In this document: positions 7,231-14,255 of the stretch, in pieces
How positions within the stretch are numbered: the stretch's first letter is position 1
How the letters are laid out: each line of letters starts with the position of its first letter
Assembly: GCA_037969395.1 (NCBI GenBank)
Contig: JBBKXJ010000314.1
Span: forward strand, 1-30,080
DNA: 30,080 bases
DNA from: JBBKXJ01 sp037969395
GTDB lineage: Bacteria > Pseudomonadota > Gammaproteobacteria > Pseudomonadales > JAUIET01
Direction: 5' to 3'
The notes under the pieces: generated by a model
What the model was told of the DNA's origin: nothing
The model's input: the letters and a program-made list of their open reading frames with translations, nothing else
Databases searched by the model: none
Position numbers and translations under genes: made by a program

Positions 7231-7626
7231 ATGAGCATGCAAGATCCAATCGCCGATATGCTAACGCGTATTCGTAACGCCCAGATGGCGGCTAAAGTGA
7301 ATGTCACAATGCCGGCATCAAAAGTGAAAGGCGCTATTGCCAAAGTGTTGGCCGATGAGGGCTATATTGGTGAGTATGGCGTAACAACTGACGGCGCCAA
7401 GTCGCAGCTGACGATAGAGCTCAAGTATTTTGAGGGCAAGCCGGTGATTGCGGAGATTGACCGCGCCAGCCGCCCCGGCCTGCGCCGTTATATGGGGGCC
7501 TCTGAGCTGCCGCGTATTCGCGGTGGGCTGGGTATTGCCGTTGTTTCTACCAGCCAGGGTGTGATGTCAGAACGCGCAGCGCGCAGCGCCGGTATCGGCG
7601 GTGAAGTATTGTGTACTGTGTTCTAA
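7231..7626 (+). CDS. rpsH: 30S ribosomal protein S8
   Basis: S8 binds helix 21 of 16S rRNA and is the autogenous repressor of the spc operon in E. coli. The 131 residues (E. coli 130) have MQDPIADMLTRIRNAQ, MPASKVKGAIAKVLADEGYI and the C-terminal RNA-binding block VVSTSQGVMSERAARSAGIGGEVL (read as VVSTSQGVMS and ERAARSAGIGGE). The ribosome site is AAAGGAATA upstream of the ATG. Confidence 0.97.
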   Translation: MSMQDPIADMLTRIRNAQMAAKVNVTMPASKVKGAIAKVLADEGYIGEYGVTTDGAKSQLTIELKYFEGKPVIAEIDRASRPGLRRYMGASELPRIRGGLGIAVVSTSQGVMSERAARSAGIGGEVLCTVF

Positions 7627-7645
7627 AGAATAGAGAATTTGTATT

Positions 7646-8179
7646 ATGTCCAGAATTGCAAGTAGTCCAGTTGAAGTTCCCAAAGGGGTCGAAGTAACCC
7701 TTCAACGGAACGAAATTGCAGTAAAAGGCGGCAATGGTAATCTGCGAATGAAGTTGCACGATGCCGTTGAGGTAAAGCAGGATGATAATTTGTTGACGTT
7801 TGCCGCCCGCGGCAACGCGAAAGCCGCAGCGTCAATGACAGGCACGACGCGTTCGCTGGTCAACAACATGGTTTTAGGCGTTAGCCAGGGCTTTGAGAAA
7901 AGACTGCAGTTGCAAGGTGTCGGCTATCGCGCTGCCGCGAAGGGAAAAACTCTAAATCTCGTGCTGGGGTTTTCGCATCCGATTGACTATGAATTGCCGG
8001 AGGGAGTCATCGCCGAGACGCCCAGCCAGACAGAAATTATATTGAAGTGCGCAGATAAACAGCGCCTGGGGCAAGCGGCGGCCGAGATCAGGGCGTTTCG
8101 TCCACCGGAACCTTACAAGGGTAAAGGCGTGCGCTACGTCGACGAATATGTGCGTCGTAAAGAAGCCAAGAAGAAGTAG
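7646..8179 (+). CDS. rplF: 50S ribosomal protein L6
   Basis: L6 binds near the sarcin-ricin loop and factor-binding centre. The 177 residues form two similar domains. The signature at the C-terminal end, RAFRPPEPYKGKGVRYVDEYV, is intact (residues about 149-169), followed by a Lys-rich tail. The N-terminal MSRIASSPVEVPKGVEVTL is typical. It lies 19 bases after rpsH and 9 before rplR. Confidence 0.97.
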   Translation: MSRIASSPVEVPKGVEVTLQRNEIAVKGGNGNLRMKLHDAVEVKQDDNLLTFAARGNAKAAASMTGTTRSLVNNMVLGVSQGFEKRLQLQGVGYRAAAKGKTLNLVLGFSHPIDYELPEGVIAETPSQTEIILKCADKQRLGQAAAEIRAFRPPEPYKGKGVRYVDEYVRRKEAKKK

Positions 8180-8188
8180 GTCAAGATT

Positions 8189-8539
8189 ATGAGCGTCAAA
8201 AATGTATCGAGATTGCGCAGGGCCAAACGTGGGCGCATGCACATCCGTGAGCTTGATGTCAGCCGATTAAGCGTTCATCGCACGCCACGGCATATGTATG
8301 CCCAGGTAGTGACGTCGCAAGGCGACAAGGTGTTGGCCAGTGCGTCAACACTTGAAAAAAGCCTGTCGCTTGATAAAACAGGTAATAGCGAAGCTGCGAG
8401 CGCCGTCGGTAAGCTGATCGCTGCACGTGCCAAAGCCGCAGGCATCGAAAAAGTAGCGTTTGATCGTGGCGGGTTCAAATATCACGGTCGCGTGAAGGCG
8501 CTGGCCGATGCCGCGCGCGAAGGCGGATTGGAGTTTTAG
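8189..8539 (+). CDS. rplR: 50S ribosomal protein L18
   Basis: L18 delivers 5S rRNA to the large subunit with L5. The 116 residues (E. coli 117) show RLRRAKRGR, LSVHRTPRHMYAQV and the C-terminal FDRGGFKYHGRVKALADAAREGGLEF (two halves, residues about 91-104 and 105-116). The stop is three bases before the rpsE start, indicating coupled translation. Confidence 0.97.
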   Translation: MSVKNVSRLRRAKRGRMHIRELDVSRLSVHRTPRHMYAQVVTSQGDKVLASASTLEKSLSLDKTGNSEAASAVGKLIAARAKAAGIEKVAFDRGGFKYHGRVKALADAAREGGLEF

Positions 8540-8542
8540 ACG

Positions 8543-9052
8543 ATGGCATATAACGATTCTAAAGACAAAAACAATGAAGGCCTGCAAGAGAAGTTGGTGC
8601 AGGTCAATCGCGTCGCCAAAGTAGTTAAAGGCGGTCGTATTTTTGGCTTTACCGCGTTAACGGTAGTTGGCGATGGTAAAGGCAAAGTGGGTTACGGTCG
8701 GGGTAAAGCCCGTGAAGTGCCGGTAGCAATCCAGAAAGCGATGGAGTCTGCACGCCGCAACATGATTCAGGTCGATCTGGATGGGTCGACGATTCAATAC
8801 GCCATGAAAGCACAACATGGTGCTTCCAAGGTATACATGCAGCCTGCTCAGGAAGGTACTGGCGTAATCGCCGGCGGGGCAATGCGCGCAGTGTTGGAGT
8901 TGGCCGGCGTACACAACGTGTTGGCGAAATGCTACGGGTCAACCAACCCGGTCAATGTGGTGCGCGCAACGTTTAATGGCTTACAGGCCATGCGCTCACC
9001 GGAAGACATTGCTGCCAAGCGCGGCAAAACAGTAGAAGAAATACTGAACTAA
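8543..9052 (+). CDS. rpsE: 30S ribosomal protein S5
   Basis: S5 lies at the mRNA entry pore and affects decoding fidelity; spectinomycin-resistance changes map to its N-terminal loop. The 169 residues contain the S5 double-stranded RNA-binding domain signature VNRVAKVVKGGRIFGFTALTVVG (residues 21-43), then GKVGYGRGKAREVPVAI, and the C-terminal domain with GTGVIAGGAMRAVLELAG and STNPVNVVRATFNGL. A short acidic or polar N-terminal segment precedes the domain. Confidence 0.98.
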   Translation: MAYNDSKDKNNEGLQEKLVQVNRVAKVVKGGRIFGFTALTVVGDGKGKVGYGRGKAREVPVAIQKAMESARRNMIQVDLDGSTIQYAMKAQHGASKVYMQPAQEGTGVIAGGAMRAVLELAGVHNVLAKCYGSTNPVNVVRATFNGLQAMRSPEDIAAKRGKTVEEILN

Positions 9053-9067
9053 TAGACGGTTGCTGGT

Positions 9068-9268
9068 ATGTCAAAGACTAAATCCATAAAGCTTACTCTG
9101 CTGCGCAGCACAAGTGGCCGGCTACAGGCTCACAGAGCCTGTGTGGCAGGACTTGGCCTGCGCAGAATAGGCCACAGCGTTGCGGTTGAAGATACTCCGT
9201 CGACGCGCGGCATGATCAACAAAGTGCATTACATGTTGCGCGTTGAGGAAAATACACATGGCGGATGA
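9068..9268 (+). CDS. rpmD: 50S ribosomal protein L30
   Basis: L30 is a small non-essential 50S protein found in the spc operon of many proteobacteria. The 66 residues include the family core IKLTLLRSTSGR, LGLRRIGHSVAVEDTPSTRGM and INKVHYMLRV. It is a few residues longer than in E. coli (59) through its C-terminus (EENTHGG). The tail overlaps the likely start of rplO by 11 bases. Confidence 0.95.
   Translation: MSKTKSIKLTLLRSTSGRLQAHRACVAGLGLRRIGHSVAVEDTPSTRGMINKVHYMLRVEENTHGG
9245..9260 (+). promoter_or_regulatory. Ribosome binding site for rplO inside rpmD
   Basis: GAGGAA (9245-9250) stands seven bases before the ATG at 9258 and favours that start. The alternative ATG at 9273, where L15 homology begins, has only a weaker GGCGGA upstream. 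The site lies within the 3' end of rpmD, so ribosomes finishing rpmD would pass over it. Confidence 0.55.
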
Positions 9269-9707
9269 CAGCATGCGGTTAAATACGTTGCAGCCGGCCG
9301 AGGGCAGCAAAAGTTCAGCCAAACGGGTAGGCCGTGGTATTGGTAGCGGATTTGGAAAGACCGCAGGGCGAGGCCATAAGGGCCAAAAGTCGCGCACCGG
9401 TGGTACTGTCAGACCGGGCTTCGAAGGCGGCCAAATGCCGCTGCAAAAGCGTCTGCCTAAATATGGCTTCACGTCGCGCATGGCTAGAGTGACAGCGCAA
9501 ATTCGTTTGGGTGAACTGAATAAAGTCGATGCCGAAGTTATTGATCTTGACGCTTTAAAGAAGGCGGACCTGATCAACGAACATATCCAGCGTGCGAAAG
9601 TGTTTTTGTCTGGCGAACTCACCAAGGCTGTGACGATTAAGGGGCTGCGCATTACTAAAGGAGCGCGCTCAGCGCTTGAGCAAGCTGGCGGCAAGGTCGA
9701 GGAATAG
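9258..9707 (+). CDS. rplO: 50S ribosomal protein L15
   Basis: L15 is a late assembly protein that contacts much of 23S rRNA through a glycine-rich basic N-terminal arm. The chosen ATG gives 149 residues. Family homology starts at the internal MRLNTLQPAEGSK (ATG at 9273, 144 residues, the E. coli length), so the first five residues (MADDS) are uncertain. The arm VGRGIGSGFGKTAGRGHKGQ, FEGGQMPLQKRLPKYGF and the end GARSALEQAGGKVEE are typical. The stop is nine bases before secY. Confidence 0.96.
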   Translation: MADDSMRLNTLQPAEGSKSSAKRVGRGIGSGFGKTAGRGHKGQKSRTGGTVRPGFEGGQMPLQKRLPKYGFTSRMARVTAQIRLGELNKVDAEVIDLDALKKADLINEHIQRAKVFLSGELTKAVTIKGLRITKGARSALEQAGGKVEE

Positions 9708-9716
9708 AGAAAACTG

Positions 9717-11036
9717 ATGGCGCCGAAACTGCCGGGAGGCACAGCAAATAAAGCGGGCATGGGCGAGCTAATGGCTCGCCTTCGTTTTCTGCTGGTCGCT
9801 ATTATTATCTATCGGATTGGTACCCATATACCGGTGCCGGGCATTAATCCCGACCGGTTAGCGGCGATGTTCGATCAGAACCAGGGCACAATTCTGGGCT
9901 TGTTCAACATGTTTTCCGGGGGTGCGCTGGAGCGCATGAGTATTTTGGCGCTGGGCATTATGCCTTACATTTCGGCGTCGATTATTATGCAGCTGTTGAG
10001 TGCAGTTTCTCCCCAGCTTGAACAGCTGCGCAAGGAGGGAGAGTCCGGAAGGCGAAAAATTACGCAGTACACGCGCTATTTCACGGTTGTATTGGCTACC
10101 ATTCAGGGCGTCGGCATGTCGGTAGGCATGGCGGGGCAGGGGCTGGCCTTTGCGCCAGGGATGAGCTTCTACTTTGTCGCAGTGGTATCGCTGGTCACCG
10201 GCGCCGTGTTTATGATGTGGCTGGGAGAGCAAGTAACCGAGCGCGGCGTCGGCAACGGCATTTCGATGTTGATCTTCGCTGGCATCGTCGCTGGTTTACC
10301 CGGTGCGATTGGCCAGTCACTTGAGCAAGCGCGGCAAGGTGAACTGAACATTTTAGTTTTGCTGCTCATTCTGGCGCTCGCTATCGCGGTTATCTACCTG
10401 ATTGTTCGTATTGAACGTGGTCAGCGGCGAATTACGATTAACTATGCCAAGCGACAGCAGGGCCGGCGCGTAATGCAGGCGCAATCAAGCCACTTGCCGT
10501 TGAAAGTGAACATGTCCGGCGTCATCCCGGCAATTTTTGCCAGCAGTATTTTGCTTTTTCCAGCATCTATTGCTCAGTGGTTTGGGCAGTCGGCCAGCAA
10601 TATGGACTGGCTGCAGGAATTTGCGCGTATGATTGGCCCGGGCCAGCCATTGAATATTATTTTATTCTCGGCACTAATTATATTCTTCTGCTTTTTTTAC
10701 ACGGCTTTGGTATTCAATCCAAAAGACGTAGCAGATAACTTGAAGCGTTCAGGAGCGTTCCTGCCGGGTATACGGCCAGGTGCGCAAACAGCAACGTATA
10801 TCGACAATGTGTTAACTCGACTGACATTGTTCGGCGCAATTTACATGGCACTCGTGTGTTTGCTACCGCAGTTTCTGGTCGTTTTCTGGAATGTTCCATT
10901 CTATCTTGGCGGCACATCTCTGCTGATTGTAGTAGTGGTGGTAATGGACTTTATGTCGCAAGTGCAGTCGCATCTGATGTCAACGCAGTACGACTCGCTG
11001 ATGCGCAAATCAAATTTGAAAAACGTAGGCCGTTAG
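9717..11036 (+). CDS. secY: Protein translocase subunit SecY
   Basis: SecY is the channel of the Sec translocon in the inner membrane and works with SecE, SecG and the motor SecA. The 439 residues (E. coli 443) show ten hydrophobic segments. Recognisable elements are the first membrane segment after FLLVAIIIYRIGTHIPVPGI, the plug-region FNMFSGGALERMSILALGIMP (residues about 63-83), GEQVTERGVGNGISMLIFAGI before the middle segments, the basic cytosolic loop with YAKRQQGRR, and FNPKDVADNLKRSGAFLPGIRPG (about 345-367), which faces the ribosome and SecA. It sits in its usual place between rplO and rpmJ. Confidence 0.98.
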   Translation: MAPKLPGGTANKAGMGELMARLRFLLVAIIIYRIGTHIPVPGINPDRLAAMFDQNQGTILGLFNMFSGGALERMSILALGIMPYISASIIMQLLSAVSPQLEQLRKEGESGRRKITQYTRYFTVVLATIQGVGMSVGMAGQGLAFAPGMSFYFVAVVSLVTGAVFMMWLGEQVTERGVGNGISMLIFAGIVAGLPGAIGQSLEQARQGELNILVLLLILALAIAVIYLIVRIERGQRRITINYAKRQQGRRVMQAQSSHLPLKVNMSGVIPAIFASSILLFPASIAQWFGQSASNMDWLQEFARMIGPGQPLNIILFSALIIFFCFFYTALVFNPKDVADNLKRSGAFLPGIRPGAQTATYIDNVLTRLTLFGAIYMALVCLLPQFLVVFWNVPFYLGGTSLLIVVVVVMDFMSQVQSHLMSTQYDSLMRKSNLKNVGR

Positions 11037-11061
11037 GCCTTTACATAGCGATGGTAAGGTT

Positions 11062-11178
11062 ATGAAAGTCAGAGCGTCGGTTAAGAAAATGTGTCGCAAC
11101 TGCAAGATCATAAGACGCAATGGAGTTGTCCGCGTGATCTGCAAGACTGAGCCGCGTCACAAACAGCGTCAGGGTTAA
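11062..11178 (+). CDS. rpmJ: 50S ribosomal protein L36, zinc-binding form
   Basis: This 38-residue protein starts at an ATG after TAAGGTT and ends TAA at 11176-11178. It keeps all four zinc ligands of the C-plus type: Cys11, Cys14, Cys27 and His33, in MKVRASVKKMCRNCK, VRVICKTEPRHKQRQG. L36 binds 23S rRNA late in 50S assembly. The gene lies 25 bases after secY and is the last of the spc segment; a 109-base spacer follows. Confidence 0.97.
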   Translation: MKVRASVKKMCRNCKIIRRNGVVRVICKTEPRHKQRQG

Positions 11179-11183
11179 TGATT

Positions 11184-11197
11184 GCTCGCGAGCGAGC
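11184..11197 (+). terminator. Small GC-rich hairpin after rpmJ, possible attenuator
   Basis: GCTCG pairs with CGAGC around a CGAG loop (11184-11197), followed by TTTACCTTG. The stem is short and the T-run broken, so full termination is unlikely. It may mark the 3' end or a pause site of spc transcripts just ahead of a separate promoter. Confidence 0.3.
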
Positions 11198-11203
11198 TTT
11201 ACC

Positions 11204-11232
11204 TTGATTTTTAGTAAGTGTGGCGATATTAT
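11204..11232 (+). promoter_or_regulatory. Candidate internal promoter for the alpha operon
   Basis: TTGATT (11204-11209), 17 bases, TATTAT (11227-11232) gives 9 of 12 matches to sigma-70 consensus. A start near 11239 would leave a leader of about 50 bases before rpsM. In E. coli the alpha operon leader at this position is the target of S4 repression. Whether a comparable fold exists here cannot be judged by eye. Confidence 0.55.
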
Positions 11233-11287
11233 GTCGCGCCTTTTTTGGGTGGATGATCCTACCCGCATTATGATTGGAGAAATTTGA

Positions 11288-11644
11288 ATGGCACGTATAG
11301 CCGGTGTCAACATTCCAGATCACAAGCACGCTGTTATAGCGCTGACCTATATTTTTGGTGTTGGACGCACTACCGCGAGAAAGCTGTGTGCTTCTACTGG
11401 CGTTGCTGAGCATACCAAGGTGTCAGAGTTGTCCGAAGGCGATATGGATAAGCTGCGGCAGGAAGTCACCAGCTTGATGGTGGAAGGCGATTTGCGCCGA
11501 GCTGTGTCGATGAATATCAAGCGCCTGCTGGACCTGGGCTGTAATCGTGGGCAACGGCATAGGCGCAGTCTGCCATTACGCGGCCAACGCACTAAAACGA
11601 ACGCGCGTACCCGCAAGGGCCCACGTAAACCGATCCGTAAGTAA
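11288..11644 (+). CDS. rpsM: 30S ribosomal protein S13
   Basis: S13 forms bridge contacts between the 30S head and 50S and touches P-site tRNA with its C-terminal tail. The 118 residues match E. coli length: MARIAGVNIPDHKHAVIAL, the helix-two-turn-helix region with VGRTTAR, GDLRRAVSMNIKRLLDLGC, the conserved RGQRHRRSLPLRGQRTKTNARTRKG (about 93-112), and KPIRK at the end. TTGGAGA precedes the ATG as ribosome site. Confidence 0.98.
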   Translation: MARIAGVNIPDHKHAVIALTYIFGVGRTTARKLCASTGVAEHTKVSELSEGDMDKLRQEVTSLMVEGDLRRAVSMNIKRLLDLGCNRGQRHRRSLPLRGQRTKTNARTRKGPRKPIRK

Positions 11645-11672
11645 TCGACGGCCGTTAAGGTAACTAAATAGT

Positions 11673-12065
11673 ATGGCGAAGCCAGCTGCAAAAAGCACCA
11701 AAAAGAAGGTTAGAAGATCCGTCGTTGACGGCATAGCGCATGTGCATGCATCTTTTAATAATACAATTATCACCATTACTGATCGTCAGGGTAATGCTTT
11801 ATCCTGGGCAACCTCCGGCGGTTCCGGCTTTCGTGGCTCGCGCAAGAGTACTCCGTTTGCCGCCCAGGTAGCTGCCGAGCGCGCTGGTAACGCCGCGCAG
11901 GAATACGGCTTGCAAAACCTGGATGTTGAAGTCAAGGGCCCGGGTCCGGGTCGAGAATCCGCAGTGCGAGCGCTGAATAATTGCGGTTTTAACATCAGCA
12001 ATATTACTGATGTCACACCGATTCCGCATAATGGCTGTCGTCCCGCGAAAAAACGTCGCGTCTAA
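11673..12065 (+). CDS. rpsK: 30S ribosomal protein S11
   Basis: S11 is in the platform and forms the mRNA exit region with S7. The 130 residues include a basic N-terminus (KPAAKSTKKKVRR), GIAHVHASFNNTIITITDRQG, SSGGSGFRGSRKSTPFAAQ-like SGGSGFRGSRKSTPFA, and the C-terminal signature DVTPIPHNGCRPAKKRRV. It lies 28 bases after rpsM. Nothing unusual. Confidence 0.98.
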   Translation: MAKPAAKSTKKKVRRSVVDGIAHVHASFNNTIITITDRQGNALSWATSGGSGFRGSRKSTPFAAQVAAERAGNAAQEYGLQNLDVEVKGPGPGRESAVRALNNCGFNISNITDVTPIPHNGCRPAKKRRV

Positions 12066-12081
12066 CTAGTAGAATTTCTGT

Positions 12082-12702
12082 ATGGCAAGGTATTTAGGTC
12101 CCACCTGTAAGCTCGCGCGCCGGGAAGGCACTGATCTTTTTCTGAAAAGCGGTGTACGTCCTATCGACTCGAAGTGCAAGATTGAAACCGCGCCGGGTCA
12201 ACACGGCGTGCGCCGTGGTCGGCTCTCGGACTACGGAGTTCAACTGCGTGAAAAGCAAAAAGTGCGGCGCTTGTATGGCGTTCTTGAGAAGCAGTTCAGC
12301 AACTACTACAAAGAAGCCGCGCGCAGAAAAGGCGCGACGGGGGAGAACCTGCTGCAACTGTTGGAAAGTCGTCTCGACAATGTCGTGTATCGCCTCGGTT
12401 TTGGCTCCACTCGTTCGGAGGCGCGGCAGTTGATAGCGCATAAGGCTATTCTGGTTAATGACAAAGTTGTCAATATCGCTTCTTATAGTGTCAGCGCCGG
12501 TGACACCGTAGCAGTTCGCGAGAAGGCTAAGAAGCAGCTACGCGTGCAGGCTGCGATGGCTCTTTCCGCCCAGCGTGGACAGCCGGGCTGGCTGGAGATC
12601 GACGCTAATAAAATGGCGGGAACGTTCAAAAACGCTCCTGATCGCGAAGATCTACCCGCAGAAATCAACGAAAATCTCATCGTCGAATTATATTCGAAGT
12701 AA
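12082..12702 (+). CDS. rpsD: 30S ribosomal protein S4
   Basis: S4 nucleates 30S assembly at the five-way junction of 16S rRNA and, in E. coli, represses the alpha operon. The 206 residues equal the E. coli length. The N-terminus MARYLGPTCKLARREGTDLFL, the central KQKVRRLYGVLEKQF and the S4 RNA-binding fold (ESRLDNVVYRLGFGSTRSEARQLI, about 92-115, then HKAILVNDKVVNI) are clear. The N-terminal region has only two Cys, the zinc-free type. Confidence 0.98.
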   Translation: MARYLGPTCKLARREGTDLFLKSGVRPIDSKCKIETAPGQHGVRRGRLSDYGVQLREKQKVRRLYGVLEKQFSNYYKEAARRKGATGENLLQLLESRLDNVVYRLGFGSTRSEARQLIAHKAILVNDKVVNIASYSVSAGDTVAVREKAKKQLRVQAAMALSAQRGQPGWLEIDANKMAGTFKNAPDREDLPAEINENLIVELYSK

Positions 12703-12746
12703 GCTTGGTTCGTCCTATATCGGATTTATATCCACAGGTACCCCCT

Positions 12747-13751
12747 ATGCAAATGGCTGTTACTGAATTTTTGACTCCTCGAGTCATTGATGTACAAGAC
12801 TTTGGCGACGCGCGAGCAAAAGTTGTGCTCGAGCCGCTGGAGCGTGGTTTCGGACATACGCTGGGTAATGCACTGCGACGCATATTGCTGTCTTCCATGC
12901 CCGGCTGTGCTGTTACTGAAGTAGAGATCGACGGCGTATTGCATGAATACAGCACGCTGGATGGTGTTCAGGAAGACGTGATTGATATATTGCTGAATTT
13001 GAAAGGTGTTGCGGTTGAGCTGCACGGTAAAGAAGAAGCTCACCTTACCTTGAGTAAAAAAGGTCCCGGACCTGTCACCGCTGGTGATATTCAGCGTGAC
13101 CATGAAACTGAAATTAAAAACCCGGAGCATGTGATTGCCCATTTGAACGCTAACGGCGAGCTTAATATGCGTCTGACCGTTGAGCGTGGCCGCGGCTATT
13201 CTCCGGCAGATTCACACGAGTTAGCTGAAGACGAAACCCGTACCATTGGTCGTTTACAGTTAGATGCATCCTTCAGCCCGATCGAAAAAGTATCCTATGT
13301 CGTCGAAAGCGCTCGTGTCGAGCAGCGTACCGATCTCGACAAGCTGGTTCTGGACTTGAAAACAGATGGCACCATTGATCCGGAAGAAGCAATCCGCCGC
13401 GCGGCAACCATATTGCAGCAGCAGCTTGCCGTATTTGTTGATCTTGAAAGCGATAGCGCCGACGAGCCGTTAGAAGAAGAAGATTCGATTGATCCTATTC
13501 TGTTGCGCCCCGTCGATGACCTCGAACTTACGGTGCGTTCAGCAAACTGCCTCAAAGCAGAGAGTATTTACTACATCGGTGACTTGGTACAGCGTACCGA
13601 AGTTGAGCTACTGAAAACGCCGAACCTGGGTAAAAAATCTCTAACTGAAATCAAAGATGTGTTGGCTTCACGTGGTTTATCGCTGGGTTTGCGGCTGGAG
13701 AGCTGGCCGCCCGCCAGCTTGAAAAACGACGAACGAGTGTTAGCGTCTTAA
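12747..13751 (+). CDS. rpoA: DNA-directed RNA polymerase subunit alpha
   Basis: The alpha subunit dimerises to scaffold beta and beta', and its C-terminal domain reads UP elements and activators. I start at ATG 12747 (MQMAVTEFLTPR), giving 334 residues (E. coli 329). The frame is open up to 12705 but the extra 14 residues have no homology, and an AGGT site precedes 12747. The N-terminal domain has LERGFGHTLGNALRRILLSS (31-50) and VEQRTDLDKL. An acidic linker spans about 232-248. The C-terminal domain has VRSANCLK, with Arg264 corresponding to the key DNA-contacting Arg265 of E. coli, and LKTPNLGKKSLTEIKDVL. Confidence 0.98.
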   Translation: MQMAVTEFLTPRVIDVQDFGDARAKVVLEPLERGFGHTLGNALRRILLSSMPGCAVTEVEIDGVLHEYSTLDGVQEDVIDILLNLKGVAVELHGKEEAHLTLSKKGPGPVTAGDIQRDHETEIKNPEHVIAHLNANGELNMRLTVERGRGYSPADSHELAEDETRTIGRLQLDASFSPIEKVSYVVESARVEQRTDLDKLVLDLKTDGTIDPEEAIRRAATILQQQLAVFVDLESDSADEPLEEEDSIDPILLRPVDDLELTVRSANCLKAESIYYIGDLVQRTEVELLKTPNLGKKSLTEIKDVLASRGLSLGLRLESWPPASLKNDERVLAS

Positions 13752-13763
13752 AAAGGAACGATC

Positions 13764-14150
13764 ATGCGTCATCTACATACTGGCCGCCAATTAAACCGCA
13801 ATAGCTCGCACCGTAAGGCGATGTTTCGCAATATGACTGCGTCGCTGGTTGATCGCGAGCTAATCAAAACAACAGTGCCAAAAGCTAAAGAACTGCGCCG
13901 AGTTGCGGAGCCTCTGATCACGTTGGCTAAGCAGGATTCTGTAGCTAACCGCCGCCTGGCGTTTGCTCGAATCCGTGATAAGAGTGCAGTTGGTAAACTG
14001 TTTACCGAGCTGGGCCCGCGCTATGCGAGCCGCCCGGGTGGTTATCTGCGTATTCTCAAATGTGGTCTACGGGCTGGAGATAAGGCGCCGATGGCTTACG
14101 TAGAGCTGGTTGATAGACCACAGGCAGACGTCGTCGCCGACGATGATTAA
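13764..14150 (+). CDS. rplQ: 50S ribosomal protein L17
   Basis: L17 lies near the tunnel exit and closes the alpha operon. The 128 residues (E. coli 127) start MRHLHTGRQLNRNSSHRKAM and continue FRNMTASLVDRELIKTTVPKAKELR (18-46 region), ending with PRYASRPGGYLRILKCG, AYVELVDRPQ and an acidic tail. AAGGAACG is the ribosome site, 12 bases after rpoA. The intrinsic terminator follows 24 bases after the stop. Confidence 0.98.
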   Translation: MRHLHTGRQLNRNSSHRKAMFRNMTASLVDRELIKTTVPKAKELRRVAEPLITLAKQDSVANRRLAFARIRDKSAVGKLFTELGPRYASRPGGYLRILKCGLRAGDKAPMAYVELVDRPQADVVADDD

Positions 14151-14174
14151 CCAACGCCATCAGATTTAAAGAGT

Positions 14175-14200
14175 AAACGCCGGGCTTGCCCGGCGTTTTT
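14175..14200 (+). terminator. Intrinsic terminator of the ribosomal superoperon
   Basis: AAACGCCGGG and CCCGGCGTTT form a perfect 10-bp GC-rich stem with loop CTTG (or 11 bp closing on TT), running directly into five T residues. This is a textbook Rho-independent terminator for the + strand. On the minus strand the T-tract would be interrupted, so it is a poor terminator for the convergent uvrA. Confidence 0.93.
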
Positions 14201-14255
14201 CGTTGGGCACGTGGTTTATGCATGCCTATTGCTATCGGTGCACAAGCGCGTACTG

